From Cepaea nemoralis (lineage: Eukaryota > Mollusca > Gastropoda > Stylommatophora > Helicidae), in the NCBI GenBank assembly GCA_014155875.1, contig JACEFZ010006263.1:514001-578000 (forward strand): a stretch of 64,000 nucleotides of DNA. Reading direction: 5' to 3'. The position numbers were made by a program, and so were the translations under genes. This document shows positions 23,146 to 44,875 of this stretch, piece after piece (position 1 is the stretch's first letter; each line of letters begins with the position of its first letter). The notes below the pieces were generated by a model that saw only the letters and a list, made by a program, of their open reading frames with translations, was not told the origin of the DNA and ran no database searches.

Positions 23146-23937
23146 CTCTATCACCAGTCATCAATCTGGTATTCTTGAGCATGCTCTCACCAAATGTTAA
23201 ACTAAAGTCATGCATGACAATGTTTGGGACTCTGGGGACAGCCAATCACTTCTTTTTTTAAATGATAAGAAGTAATTTGAAAAAAAAAAACAAAAAAAAA
23301 AAAAATATAATTCACATGGTTATTTCAATTATTGATTCCGTCTAGAGCTAATGACTTCAACCATTGAAGATTATTTTGAATTCTTTATCTAGTCTTGCCA
23401 TATGACCTGTAGTTTCATTGTGACAACACAAAATAAAAGTATGGTTTGCTCACTTATTAATTAATATTTCTGGGATGTGACTTCAAACATTAATTTGCAG
23501 CCATTTTGAATTATTAATCAGGTCTGGTCATTTAATATTTATGACGAGACTTCTATTTGTTATCAACTCACACCTAATAAATGTATAGTCCACTTAGTTT
23601 CCTCAATTATTAATTAATATTTTGGGTTACCAAGAGCTATCCTACTAACTACTATTAGCGAGTTCCGTCGTGCCGAGACCGGAAATGAAAACCAAAATCA
23701 TATATGGAATCATACCGCCATGATTCACCTTGTCCCGGAAAACGCTATCTAATTTACCATGCATTCTTTCGATGTCATTTATTCATTCAAATCTCACGTG
23801 ACAATAACACACGTCATCCTGGGTTTTCCAGGAAAGGTATGCTTAATATTCCGTGCACAGCGATTGGTTGAAATCATCGTAACCTTTTATATAAATAAGA
23901 ATATATAATATATTTACCGTAATTAATTTTTTTTTTG
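23146..23937. other. Unannotated AT-rich sequence
   Basis: Contains A runs at 23280-23306 and diverged short duplications around ATTATTAATTAATATTT (23330, 23455, 23605). No gene seen. Confidence 0.35.
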
Positions 23938-24766
23938 ACGCTGTAGTTAGAATGTCTTCAATTATATATGTATTTTTGAATTCTGCATACAATTTTAAAT
24001 ATATCTGGAAAGTTTCATCGCGTTAATTGCTTTCGATGTGGATGAAAAACAACATTGTCTGCGAAGACTTGTTTTGGTTCTTTGTGCATATTGATCGGAT
24101 TGGCATGTGCACTTTGTAATACTATTATAGCGCTGTAGTTAGAATGTCTTCAATTATATATGTATTTTTGAATTCTGCATACAATTTTAAATATATCTGG
24201 AAAGTTTCATCGTGGTAATTGCTTTCGATGTGGATGAAAAAGAACATTTTCGGTGAAGTGTGCCTTTGTGAATGGGGAAACGCAAGGCCATGTGCGTTGA
24301 CGACTGCGCATGTGCATATCGATCAAAATGGCATGTACACTTTCACTTTTCAACACTCAAAACGTGCAATTTGACCTACTAAAGTTAAAGAGAACACAAG
24401 TTTAAAGATTATAATTTATTTGTATACTTGTACTATCTTTTAATCAATTAACATGACGGAACATATTTTTGAAGTCAGTTTTCATAATCCGTCTATGACC
24501 CGTGTTGGTTGAGACCAACCTCGCGCGCGGAGAAAAATGAAAACGGCAAGCTGAACCGTAAATAATTTTTTTCTGGCGCTTTCAATAGAAAATCATCAAT
24601 TGTAGATGGATCTTCGAATTCTGTATTCAATTTTACAGAAGTTGGAAAGTTTCATCGCTAAACTTGCTGTAATTGTGGTAAAAAAAAACAGGCGAAAATA
24701 TTACGATCTTGTAACCCAAAACGGCGGCTTGACTATATAAATATCTTTGTAGAGAAAGGATTGTGT

Positions 24767-24835
24767 TCTCACTAGCGTTGTCGTAAGCAGTCCGCCTGTC
24801 ACGCGGGAGGCTGGGGTTCTGTTCCCGGCTGGGCA
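24767..24835 (+). pseudogene. tRNA-Asp(GTC)-like pseudogene
   Basis: The anticodon arm CCGCCTGTCACGCGGG and most of the T arm match eukaryotic tRNA-Asp(GTC). The B box is altered to GGTTCTGTTCC, the acceptor stem does not pair well, and a long T run follows. It is probably a decayed tRNA copy or a SINE head. Confidence 0.6.
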
Positions 24836-24865
24836 TTTTTTTTTTTTTAAATTTTTCACAAAATT

Positions 24866-25036
24866 ATTAGGTGATATTCTTCTTCTTCGTTCATCCTGAG
24901 TTTTTTTTTTTTTTTCCGGATGTGATTGCGTTGTGCCTGTTTGCAGCAGAGCTGCGTTCTTGCGCCGTTAGGCCGACACATCCGACTTCTGCGGGCATTT
25001 GTTGACCGGGTTAACCTTCCCGGGATTAGGTGATAT
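24866..25036 (-). repeat. SINE-D copy with perfect 12-bp target duplication
   Basis: The element occupies 24878-25024, minus strand, with (TTC)n at its left and ACCTTCCCGGG at its right end. ATTAGGTGATAT is duplicated exactly at 24866-24877 and 25025-25036. It splits the local duplication described at 23938-25510 and so postdates it. Confidence 0.9.
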
Positions 25037-25791
25037 AATAGAAACTATTAAACATTACGAACTAAAATATTATATAGAACTAAGAAACTGGAAGTTTGTG
25101 AATACAGTGTGCTCTATGGATCTGTGCAAGCTGCCGAATGCCAGGGAGCGCATCCCACAGAGGCAGCGGAATGATCAGAATCGATGAATCCAATAGTTGT
25201 CTTTGTTTAATGTGAATTTTAATTGCCATATAAAATATTGCCCCTGAATCAGCATAGTTTCATCGCTAAACTTGCTCAAATTGTGGTTGAAAAACAGATT
25301 TTCTGCGAAGATGTGACTTTGTGAATGAGTCATGACGGCCGCGCATATCGATTGCGCTACACTTTTCAACACACAAAACGTGCGATTTGACCTACTAAAG
25401 TTAAAGAGAACACAAGTTTAAAGATTATTAATAATTTATTTGTATACTTGTACTATTTTGTAATCATTTAACATGACGGAACATATTTTTGAAGTCAGTT
25501 TTCATATGACCGTTTGAGACAATCTCGCACACGCAGACACCAGCGGGTGTCGCTGGAGGTAATCGGACACACTGGAGAGTTCCACTTACGGGTGAATAGC
25601 ATGAAAAATCACAACTCATCTCACCTTCACAAAATTGTGAATATCTTCACTTAGAAGTGACATACAGGCATCATTGAGGTACCATTAGATTTTGAATTTC
25701 AAGGCCTATCTACTGTGGCGGTCTCATTTGTAAATACTCAAAATTAAAATGATGATAGGGCTCGCTACTAGTACTACTACTAAGTACTATG

Positions 25792-25911
25792 GGCACTCTT
25801 CCGACAGACGGGTCTAAATAGTTCTGTAGTGAATAAGTGATTAGGGTTAGGGTTAGTTATATAAAATTATTCACTGCAGAACTATTTAGACCCGTCTGTC
25901 GGAAGAGTGCC
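25792..25911. repeat. 120-bp foldback with telomere-like loop
   Basis: Arms of 45 bp (25792-25836 and 25867-25911) are reverse complements with a single mismatch. The 30-nt loop contains TTAGGGTTAGGGTTAG at 25841-25856. No other copy is in the window. It could be a small foldback element. The TTAGGG run may be internal telomere-type DNA or chance. Confidence 0.85.
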
Positions 25912-25971
25912 AATAAATAATATAATAATATTATTAATCTATTAAATATTAATATTTAATATTAAAAAACC

Positions 25972-26012
25972 TCAAAGAACCTCAATGGCTCGGAACGCTG
26001 AAGAAGAAGATG
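25972..26012 (+). repeat. LINE-D 3' tail only
   Basis: CCTCAATGGCTCGGAACGCTGAAGAAGAAG is an isolated, severely 5'-truncated copy of the LINE-D 3' end, reported here only by its key words CTCAATGGCTCGGAA and (GAA)n. Confidence 0.6.
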
Positions 26013-26404
26013 ATTAATAATAGATTATTATAATATTAATAAAAAAAATAATTGCATAATTAATTAATAATTTTCATGAAACCAGTTTAGAACATTTTAC
26101 TGAAATACCTACCTTCAGCACTGGCTGTTGTTACTTAGACGTGACAGGCTGGACTCCGCGGAGTCTATTTGAACTTCGCTGCTTTTTCCTCTCTTAAGCT
26201 TCGTATGAATGCCAATCAATACCCCGGTAATCCAGTATTCTCATTTTTTATGGTTCCAAAAGCGGTTGTCAACCGTTAGAACGCAATGCGCATGTCTATG
26301 AGCTAATCTTCCGGACCAGGTTCCCGCCGTAGATTGTTTGTCAACACTGTAACAGGACGGGTGGAGTCACGGAGTGGGACAGTTGAAGCATTGTCGGGTG
26401 GAAA
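26013..26404 (+). promoter_or_regulatory. Putative SIVA upstream/5' region
   Basis: The 390 bp upstream of the SIVA start codon have no gene. From 26130 the text becomes less AT-rich, with CTCCGCGGAG (26154) and an ETS-like CTTCCGG at 26308. No TATA box is placed convincingly. Assignment as promoter rests only on position. Confidence 0.35.
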
Positions 26405-37376
<10,972 letters not shown>

Positions 37377-37517
37377 TACAGCACAGATATGACGTAGACA
37401 TGCGGGCACGGAGACGGTGAGATAGCAGTTGTCGGTGAGCACATGAAAGTGACAAGTCTGGAGGCTGATGTGTCAAGTAGTCCCGTGGATGGTGACGTGA
37501 AGGGTTTCATAGACAAA

Positions 37518-37523
37518 AATAAA
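37518..37523 (+). terminator. Candidate SIVA poly(A) signal AATAAA
   Basis: First AATAAA downstream of the SIVA stop, 142 nt away. The TG/T-rich stretch at 37590-37640 could serve as the downstream element. Confidence 0.45.
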
Positions 37524-37659
37524 CAACCTTGCACCTTTGATGACAACGGCAGCGCTTGCTGCTTGACCATAAATACTTTAGTCATTTATTTAACTCACTG
37601 TATTAGTTCTGTTTTGCCAGATTTTTTGTTTGAGCAATGATGACACAAAAAATAGATTA

Positions 37660-38325
37660 CACGATTTATTGCCTGGCGTATTTTCTTGCATCTTGTCAGA
37701 TACATACTGCAGAAATCTCACAACATATACTAAAAGAATAGGATTAATCTTTCAAGCTGAAATATACAACACATAAAACATTGTTTTGAATATATTTTCT
37801 TGTCTGTACTCTCTTTGTCTGCATATCTTCTGTGGTGTGTGTTCTATTTGTCCCCATATCTTGTGTGATCTTTTATTTTCTTTGTCCACATATCTTTTCT
37901 GTTCTGTATTTTCTTTGTTCACATATCTTGTGTGGTCTGTACACTCAGGTTGCTAATATTTCCTCCTCAGGTTTGAGCTATTTCATTGTCAACAGGCTCC
38001 AACCCAATGCCCAAGGGAAGCAAAGTTATGTACTCCACATGTTATAAAATAACAAAAGTATAACTATAAATGTACATGATACCTGAACACTGAATGTGAG
38101 AGTCAACATCACTGCACCTGGACATTCTCACACATGCTCTGTATCCCTCTACAAAAGCCACCGAAGTTTCCTTGCTGATTATTCCAGTAGCAATTTGATT
38201 AAAAGGCTGCCCTGCTTTTCCTCTACACTTTGAATATCATCGAGACCCTCAGCTCACCCACTTCTGAGCCAGTCTATCCAGATATGGATACCCTATCTGT
38301 TCAGCTGCACTTTTTTTTTTTTTTT
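37660..38325. other. Unannotated sequence
   Basis: Contains loosely repeated TTTGTCCACATATCTTNTGTG-like phrases at 37815-37945 (period about 40 bp), probably a decayed minisatellite. No gene seen. Confidence 0.4.
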
Positions 38326-38329
38326 TTAG

Positions 38330-38565
38330 CATATCCTTTTACAGGACTTGGCTGTCAACACCAGCATCTTTCAACTGTCTGTTGATCTCTTGGCAAGATT
38401 ACGCTCAGTAGTTTGCCATTGCTTTCTGAGCGGCCGGCTCACATACCCCGTAAGTTACCGATGTGATTCGAACCACTGCTGATTTGAACCGTCATCACGT
38501 TACCCGACGAGAGTATACGAGATTACGGAGAAAAGTCATAACCTCTAAGCCACGAAGCCGGCCAG
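38330..38565 (-). repeat. SINE-A, subtype B
   Basis: From GCATATCCTTTTACAGGACT to CATAACCTCTAAGCCACGAAG. Preceded by a T run (38311-38328) that may be the element's A-tail in reverse. Confidence 0.78.
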
Positions 38566-38604
38566 CTGCACTTTACCCAGTTCTAAAGAGCCTTTAAAAC
38601 ATTC

Positions 38605-39660
38605 ATAATCATCCAGTGCCTTGCCGGTTGGCATGGGCGATCATGCTTTTCCACAGATTGTGATCTCCAACATCATGGATCAGTTCGTGTGTTGATTCCC
38701 TTCTGTGCCATGACACAAGAATGTCAAGAATCTTCTCACGCTGTCTTCCTCTATCTCTCTTTCTGCAAATCTTTCCAGGTGTCATAACATGTTCCAGTTT
38801 TTGTCTTCTCATCCATCCATCCATCATGTGCCATGCCGATAAGCGTGGGCGGTCATGTTTTGCCATCTCACTCGATCACCAGAGTCGTGGATCAGCTTCT
38901 TCTCATAACGTGGCCAAAAAACCAGGACTGCCTCTTTCTGATGTTTGAGATAAGTTGTCTTCGCGACTCACCTTCCCTTAAAACGTCCAGAATGCTCATT
39001 GTGGCTGTCCAATTAATTTTCAGCATTCTTCTATACAAACCACATCTCCAAGGCTTCTAGGAATTTTTTTGCCTATATGCTCATTATCCAGGATTCACTG
39101 CCATATGTTAAAACTGATTCTATGTAACATGCAAGAACTCTTTTTCTAACTTTCAAGGATAGTGACTTATTGCATAAACCATTCTTCATTTGATAGAAAG
39201 CAGTTTTTGCTTGTCCTATTCTGTTCTTTATTTCAGTGGTGCATCTTCCTTCTGATGTTATCCATGTGCCTAGATATCTAAATCCGGGAAGGTTAACCCG
39301 GTCACCAAATGCCCGCAGAAGTCAGATGTGTCGGCCTAACGGCGCAAGAACACAGCTCTGCTGTAAACAGGCACAATGCAGTCACGTCTGGAAAAGAAAA
39401 ACTGGATGAACGCAGAAGAAGAAGAAGAAGATATCTGAATTTCAGCATCTACCCCAAAATAACGTCCTATACTTTAATTGCAAATTTTGGCATAATCTGT
39501 TTCTTTGATATCACCATGACTTCTGTCTTTCTATTATTTAAACTAAGACCCATTTTTTCACTTTCTAAAAACACTATATCATTTCCAATAGTTCCATCTG
39601 ACTTGTTGCAATCAAGACAGTGTCAGCTTGACTATTTTTTTAAAAATATTATGTCCACTA
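38605..39660 (-). pseudogene. LINE-B, two C-terminal pieces plus RT palm end
   Basis: Minus strand: 38612-38815 and 38820-39270 each carry the LINE-B C-terminus (LIHDVGDHNLW versus a DHQSRGSA-antisense version), so two elements abut. The second continues through 39441-39660 into the RT palm end (reverse complement of the KTEVMVISK and QTVSCLQQ region) after being split by a SINE-D. Confidence 0.65.
39272..39440 (+). repeat. SINE-D copy inside LINE-B, 12-bp target duplication
   Basis: The element at 39284-39428 is flanked by AGATATCTAAAT (39272-39283) and AGATATCTGAAT (39429-39440). LINE-B coding text is continuous across it, so the insertion is younger than that LINE fragment. Confidence 0.88.
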
Positions 39661-39884
39661 CATCACCTTTATCATAAAGTAGCTCTCCACCGAGAGGGTC
39701 AACAGCAGCTAATCTATCAGCCTGTTCATTGCCCCACACACCTGCATTCCCTGGACAGATCATCCATGATGCTCACAATTTCCGTCCTGTCAAGCCATGC
39801 TAACATTCCATTGAGAACATGCCAGCGTCCACTTTCTGAAGTGTGCTCTGCGAGTCTGTTACATACACAACATGTCTGGCTGTG

Positions 39885-40147
39885 AGGGTCAGCATGGCTG
39901 AATGGATAAGAGCTCTTGCTCTTAAACTTCTGGTGTGCTGATGCTGAGGTAGGGGTTCAACCCCTCTACACAGGTCAGGTGGACTAAAATGATGACTTCT
40001 GGTCCTTGACTTGGGGACGTAAATTACAAGTATCTCAGACATTGGAGTAGTAATAGGGAAAGCTAATCCACACACACGAATCAGTCCAGTGCACTAGAAG
40101 TAGTAGCACGTGTATGGATTACGCTTGAGTTCACAGCGAGCGAATAC
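39885..40147 (+). repeat. SINE-B
   Basis: GGTCAGCATGGCTGAATGG, GGTTCAACCCC, body CAGGTGGACTAAAATGATG, and end CGCTTGAGTTCACAGCGAG. A deletion removes part of the GTGGGTTCGCCT segment. Confidence 0.8.
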
Positions 40148-40884
40148 CCACTATGACGAAGATGGAAAGTCCAATGTGAATGTTGTAATTGCTCTAGAGA
40201 CACGAACAAACACATAACAAAGCCATTATCTAAAATAATAGGCACTGTATAATATCCTAAGTATAATTCAGAAGGGTTGTGCTGAAAATTACTTTCTTTA
40301 ATAAAAAATTGAAGTTTCATAATTATTATTTATTATGTTATCTTAATCATCTTTTGAATAAAATTAGAGCTGTTTCTGATTTAATTTACAACTCTGCTGT
40401 CAGTATGTCATTAATACCATTTTCTTTGAGTAATTTGTGTAAATAATCACGTATGTTATGTTAGCTAACTTTCATATTGTCATTTTCTCCTTCTGAGTTC
40501 ATGAATTTCTGTACACACTGAAAGATTCTGTACATTTATAGATCTTCCAAAAAAGAAAAAAAAATACTTGATATGTAAGAAATATTGTTTTCATGTCTTC
40601 ATTTTTACTTTTGTTTGTTTTTGTTGTGGTATCCGAGCCATCATTCCTCTCCACAGTTCGGGTAAATTAGGGGTTGGAAACGTGTGGCCCACAAAATAAT
40701 TTGATCTGAACTAAAACAATAAAAATAAACTAAATGAAGCCATCGTAGTGAAAGGAATATCCAGTAGCAACAAAACAAACATTGAGGATGTTGCCAGTGA
40801 AGGAAGGAATGAAAGACAAAGAGAAACTCTACCAGGCATGCATCGGTGGAAGTCGTCTGAAGCACAAAGGGCCAGAAAAAGATT
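40148..40884. other. Unannotated AT-rich sequence
   Basis: No supported gene or shared repeat. Confidence 0.4.
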
Positions 40885-41015
40885 AAATACCTCTGAAGTC
40901 GTAGTGGTGCCTGATGGCAAGGGACACTATTAAAGCTAATCCATGCGCAAAATTCAGTCCAGCACTGCTAGAAGTAGTGTGTATGGAATGTGCTTGAGTT
41001 CAAAGCAAGTGAACA
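40885..41015 (+). repeat. SINE-B 3' portion
   Basis: Begins at TAAATACCTCTGAAGTCG and runs through CAGCACTGCTAGAAGTAG to TTGAGTTCAAAGCAAGTGA. The tRNA head is missing. Confidence 0.7.
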
Positions 41016-41286
41016 ACAACCAAAAAATAATTAAAAAAACAGATTAAAAACTGCACTGGGAACGACCTAAGGCTGAAGAAGCCGGTTGAACGAGGTGGAA
41101 ACTTTTGATTTTTCTTCTACAAATCAAATCGGATTTGATCTGGCCCTGCCAAGACAACTTGAGTTCTAAACTAAAAACGTTATATCAGCATTGATACATT
41201 TCCCACTTTGAGGAGACATGCGTTGAAATACACACGTGTTTGAAATAACTTACTGCTGCGAGTTCTTTTCAAAACTTACCTTCACA

Positions 41287-41610
41287 AATATGTTTTGAAC
41301 TGTTTGTGATATGTTGGTAAGTTTATGTTCAGCAGTTTGTCATTGCTTTCTGAACGACCGGAGCTCATTCAATTGTTTGTAAAAACGCAAGGCAGTCTGC
41401 TTCCAAATCACACGCAGCTGTATTTCGAACACAGTATGGGGTTACGCATTTCATATGTGACACCTCATGCTGATTTGTTTCCTGCCGAAAACCTTAACCT
41501 CTACACGGCGAAGTAGATGCCAGTATTTTGACAGATAAATTTGGATTCAAATATGAAATATTTGGCAGAATAAAGAAAACAACCTGGGCAGTCAGATTCT
41601 GATGCTTTTG
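41287..41610. repeat. Duplicated segment, shortened copy (includes SINE-A)
   Basis: Matches 42068-42650 in three blocks with internal deletions: the SINE-A part (41300-41475, minus strand), AGTAGATGCCAGTATTTTGA at 41512, and CCTGGGCAGTCAGATTCTG at 41583. Each block is nearly identical, while the intervening text is shortened. Confidence 0.75.
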
Positions 41611-41784
41611 CTTCGCCATCTCATGGCCTGCCCAGAACGCAAATTGACTGAAAAAATTGCGTCCACTGGCCACCAGCCAGTCAACACCTCGAACACACAC
41701 TTACTGCATGCTCCACAACACACAGGCACATCATAAACATTATTGTGCATGATGACAATCATGACACATGCAGTCAATGCCCCA

Positions 41785-41915
41785 TAAGAGAAATGATGCT
41801 TAGTGGATTGAGACGGTGGCATGGAGGAATATCATCAGCAGAGATGATGCAGAAAACCAAAGACCGAGATCTGTGGAAATTCTATGCCAGCCAGCATGGC
41901 ACTTGATGATGATAA
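41785..41915 (+). pseudogene. LINE C-terminal fragment (RPREMMxDGLRWW type)
   Basis: AAGAGAAATGATGCTTAGTG and GGAATATCATCAGCAGAGATG repeat the pattern at 42905-42960, with a GATGATGATAATAATG tail. Confidence 0.5.
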
Positions 41916-42067
41916 TAATGACCATCGCAAAGAGTCAACTGTTGTCCAGGCTGACCCACACAAACCTCGAAAAGTAGTTGAGAGTAGCACGGTCAACATC
42001 ACCCAACATTACACACCTCATAACAGAGAAGCAGGTTCAATCATCACATTAAATAGTTGCAGTCAAC

Positions 42068-42650
42068 CCCATATGTTTTGAACTGTTTGTGATATGTTGG
42101 TAAGTTTATGTTCAGCAGTTTGTCATTGCTTTCTGAACGACCGGAGCTCATTCAATTGTTTGTAAAACAACGCAAGGCAGTCTGCTTCCAAATCACACGC
42201 AGCTGTATTTCGAACACAGTATGGGGGTTTACGCATTTCATATGTGACACCTTTGACACAAAGTCGGCATTAAGGGCGAGTTTAATTAAATGTTTGACCA
42301 AATGTAGCTGCCATATTTTTTAATTTGATATTTCGAGAGATCCGGGTTGGAATTCTCGGTAAGGTGTGGATTTTGTTTCCTGCCGGGTGGCAAAAGAAAA
42401 CCTTAACCTCTACAGTTCGCGGCGACTGCACTTGTCAGGCGGCCTTAAATCCTCAGCCTCAAGACTCCCCCGTGTCCTACACCTTAAGGTACTACAGACA
42501 GTAGATGCCAGTATTTTGACAGATAAATTTGGATGGCCCTCAAATGATGTTCTAAATATTCAAATGGTTTTTGGCAGAAAATAAAGGCTCCCAAAACATT
42601 GACATAGCTGATAGGCCTAACCTGGGCAGTCAGATTCTGATGCTTTTAGG
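42068..42650. repeat. Duplicated segment, long copy (includes SINE-A)
   Basis: Long version of 41287-41610, with a SINE-A piece at 42080-42258 (minus strand). Text at 42345-42480 (TTGTTTCCTGCCGGGTGG, AACCTCTACAGTTCGCGGCG) belongs to the tRNA-derived family at 8753 and is largely deleted from the other copy. Confidence 0.72.
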
Positions 42651-42699
42651 GCTTCTGTGTTGCGTGTCCTGGGGATGTTTAGTGTGATATTAAATGTTA

Positions 42700-43035
42700 T
42701 AGAACAATTCCTTAGAATACTGAGCACAGAAAAAGAAATATACCGATATTCTACAAGATCTGAATATAAAAGAAAACCGGATCATAAACAGTGTGATCTC
42801 TGGGAAACTGAAATACTTTGGCCAAGTTAAAAAAGTGTTCGAAGAGAGGCTTTGGAAAAATCGCGACGACTGGAGACATCCAGGGGGAGACAGGCAGAGG
42901 CCGACCAAGAGAAATGATGCTGGGTGGATTGAGATGGTGGGATATCATCAGCAGAGTTGACCGAGAACACCCAAAACCGAGATATATGATGAGATTTGAA
43001 CGCCTATGCCAGTTGACATGGCACCTGATGATGGT
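42700..43035 (+). pseudogene. LINE C-terminal fragment (RPREMMxDGLRWW type)
   Basis: Encodes NRIINSVISGKLKYFGQVK-like text, RPREMMLGGLRWWD and an end at CACCTGATGATGGTGATGA. The MITE copy 2 begins immediately after, at the TA. Confidence 0.6.
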
Positions 43036-43040
43036 GATGA

Positions 43041-43200
43041 TATAGGGTGTATTTTTAATGACTGTGCAGTGTTTGAAAATATTGCCGGTCCAAGTTTTGT
43101 ATTCACCCTCTGTAAAGTTCAGGCAACATAATAGGTAAATACAAAACTTGGACCAGCAATATTTTCAAACACTGCACAGTCATTAAAAATACACTCTGTA
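43041..43200. mobile_element. Palindromic MITE copy 2, TA-flanked
   Basis: Same 160-bp length and same near-complete inverted repeat as 28130-28289 (GTGTATTTTTAATGACTGTG ends), with TA on each side. The centre differs from copy 1 by only a few bases. Confidence 0.86.
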
Positions 43201-43333
43201 TTAAAAGTCACAGTGGCTTGGAAAGAACAATGATGTGGAAGGCGTGGTTCCTGGAAGAAGTAGCAGGGGTCAACCAGAATGAAGATGGAGACTGGACATT
43301 GCAGGCAGCTTTGGTATGGGCATGCATTGGGCC

Positions 43334-43455
43334 GGTGCTACGGAGTCCGTGCACTGAGTGAGCTGAGATTCTCTTGAGTTAGGAGTAGAACGGAGCACTT
43401 ATGGGTTATACCCGTGTGTTGTGATGTTGATCCATCAAATAAACTAAACTTAACT
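43334..43455 (+). repeat. SINE-C 3' portion
   Basis: From GGTGCTACGGAGTCCGTGC to TTGATCCATCAAATAAACT. It is 5'-truncated, in the opposite orientation to the three full copies. Confidence 0.72.
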
Positions 43456-43514
43456 GTGCACTGGGCACGGAAACTGGTTGACCGTGTGTCATCAGCCCCT
43501 CCCCCCCCCCCCAA

Positions 43515-43975
43515 GGAAAGCAAAGAATAGTAAGACTTCTTGCATATTACATAGAACCAGTGTTAACATACGGGTGCGAATCCTGGACAATTAGTAAACA
43601 GGCGAAAAAATCTCTGGAAGTCGTGGAGATGTGGTTTTATAGAAAAATGCTGGAAATTAATTGGACAGCCAAAATGAGCAGTCAGGACGTTTTAAGGGAA
43701 GCTGAGTCGCAGAGACAACTTATCGCAAACATCTGAAAGAGGCAGTTATCGTTTCTGGGCCACGTTATAAGAAGATAAAAACTGGAACATGTGAAAACGG
43801 GAAAAATTTGCGGAAAGAGAGATAGAGGAAGACAGCGTGAGAAGATTATTTACAGTCTTGTGTGCCAAGGCACGGAAGGGAGTTAACACACGAACTGATC
43901 CATAACGTTGGAGTTCGTAATTTGTGAAGAGGCATGATCTCTCACGCCAGTCGGTAATGCACTAGATGATGATGA
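43515..43975 (+). pseudogene. LINE-B C-terminal fragment
   Basis: Encodes RLLAYYIEPVLTYGCESWT, EVVEMWFYRKMLEI, and further on GKICGKRDRGRQREKI and THELIHNVG, with stops. Ends in GATGATGATGG. Confidence 0.72.
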
Positions 43976-44095
43976 TGGTAACCTACTAAAGTAACAGATT
44001 ACCAAGGAGAGATGACAAGAGACTGGCTGCCCCATCCCCTAAGAAACAGCTGCAAAATACAAGCAATCATGAAACAAGCCTACATAATTCTTTGT

Positions 44096-44395
44096 TAATT
44101 GGTGGAAAGCCTATTGACAAGGGAGACCAGGTGGAGAAAGCGGTGGAACAGACTTGAGAACCCGTATGTGGAGAGAATGATATGGCGGGGCATCGGCAGG
44201 GGTTATGGGCGAATCTCAAAACATAGGGAAAACCAGGAGAACTTTCAATCAGATGGCAGTTGGAACGATTAGCCGTATGACTCTTCGCTGGCTGTTGAAT
44301 GAGGGGACGGAGCGTGTGTGGGAATGTCCTGAGTGCAAAGATGTCGTTTCTGAGCTCAATACCAACATCTTGAGGGCCGATGCAAGGCAGCAGTA
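44096..44395 (+). pseudogene. LINE-A' C-terminus, copy 2
   Basis: Same text as at 33207-33505: RRTFNQMAVGTISRMTLRWL, NEGTERVWECPECKDV, then a different 3' continuation without the clean (AACTC)n tail. Confidence 0.72.
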
Positions 44396-44477
44396 GACGA
44401 AGGGAGGGAGATGACAAAGGATGCAGAGTCTCGCCAGCAGACACAAGAAGGTCGTTCTACACAGTATCTGCCAGTTA

Positions 44478-44590
44478 GTTAGTTAGTCGACAGATCATCC
44501 TCATTACACATCGAACTATTTAGTCCATAAGTGCTCGGATCCCCTCCTCAGCAAATCCCGCAGAGTGTAGCGGCTAACGACACCAAGTAT
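44478..44590 (-). repeat. LINE-A 3' tail fragment
   Basis: The minus strand gives TACACTCTGCGGGATTTGCT (coding end of LINE-A), GAGCACTTATGGAC and a CTGTCGACTAACTAACTAAC end. It is severely 5'-truncated. Confidence 0.82.
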
Positions 44591-44828
44591 CTGCCACATA
44601 ATGACTATCCGTAAGTGTGCCGTGTGTCCCGGAAGAGTAATTTTCCAGACTGAGGAATTCAGGCCGCTTGCCCAAGTAGTTCGCCACACAGGATAGGATT
44701 TTATATGCGTTTTATATAAAAATCAGCTTGGGGATTCACCGCATGACTTGTAAGAGGGAAGTTATAATCCTGCAACCTACCTGCACCTCTGTTCATATTT
44801 ACTTCCTTAATGTAGCGGTTTTGCCTCT

Positions 44829-44875
44829 GTGTGGGTGGGGGGGGGGGGGGGGGGGGTGAGTGTGTGTGTGTGTGT
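44829..44875. repeat. Poly-G run and (TG)n
   Basis: A run of about 25 G interrupted by one T, then TGAG and (TG)9. Confidence 0.9.

Larger units (their letters stand above)
23938..25510. repeat. Nested local duplications (192-bp and ~1,020-bp offsets)
   Basis: The block beginning CTGTAGTTAGAATGTCTTC at 23941 is repeated at 24133 over about 130 bp. The block CATGACGGAACATATTTTTG (24451) and about 190 bp before it recur at 25471, 1,020 bp to the right. Related text (AAAGTTTCATCGCTAAAC) also occurs at 24645 and 25258. No coding content. It looks like a segmental tandem duplication later invaded by a SINE-D copy and a tRNA-like unit. Confidence 0.7.

Noticed and set aside
24767..24835. Functional tRNA-Asp gene
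   Set aside because: The anticodon and T arms are good, but the acceptor stem does not pair and the B box is altered.
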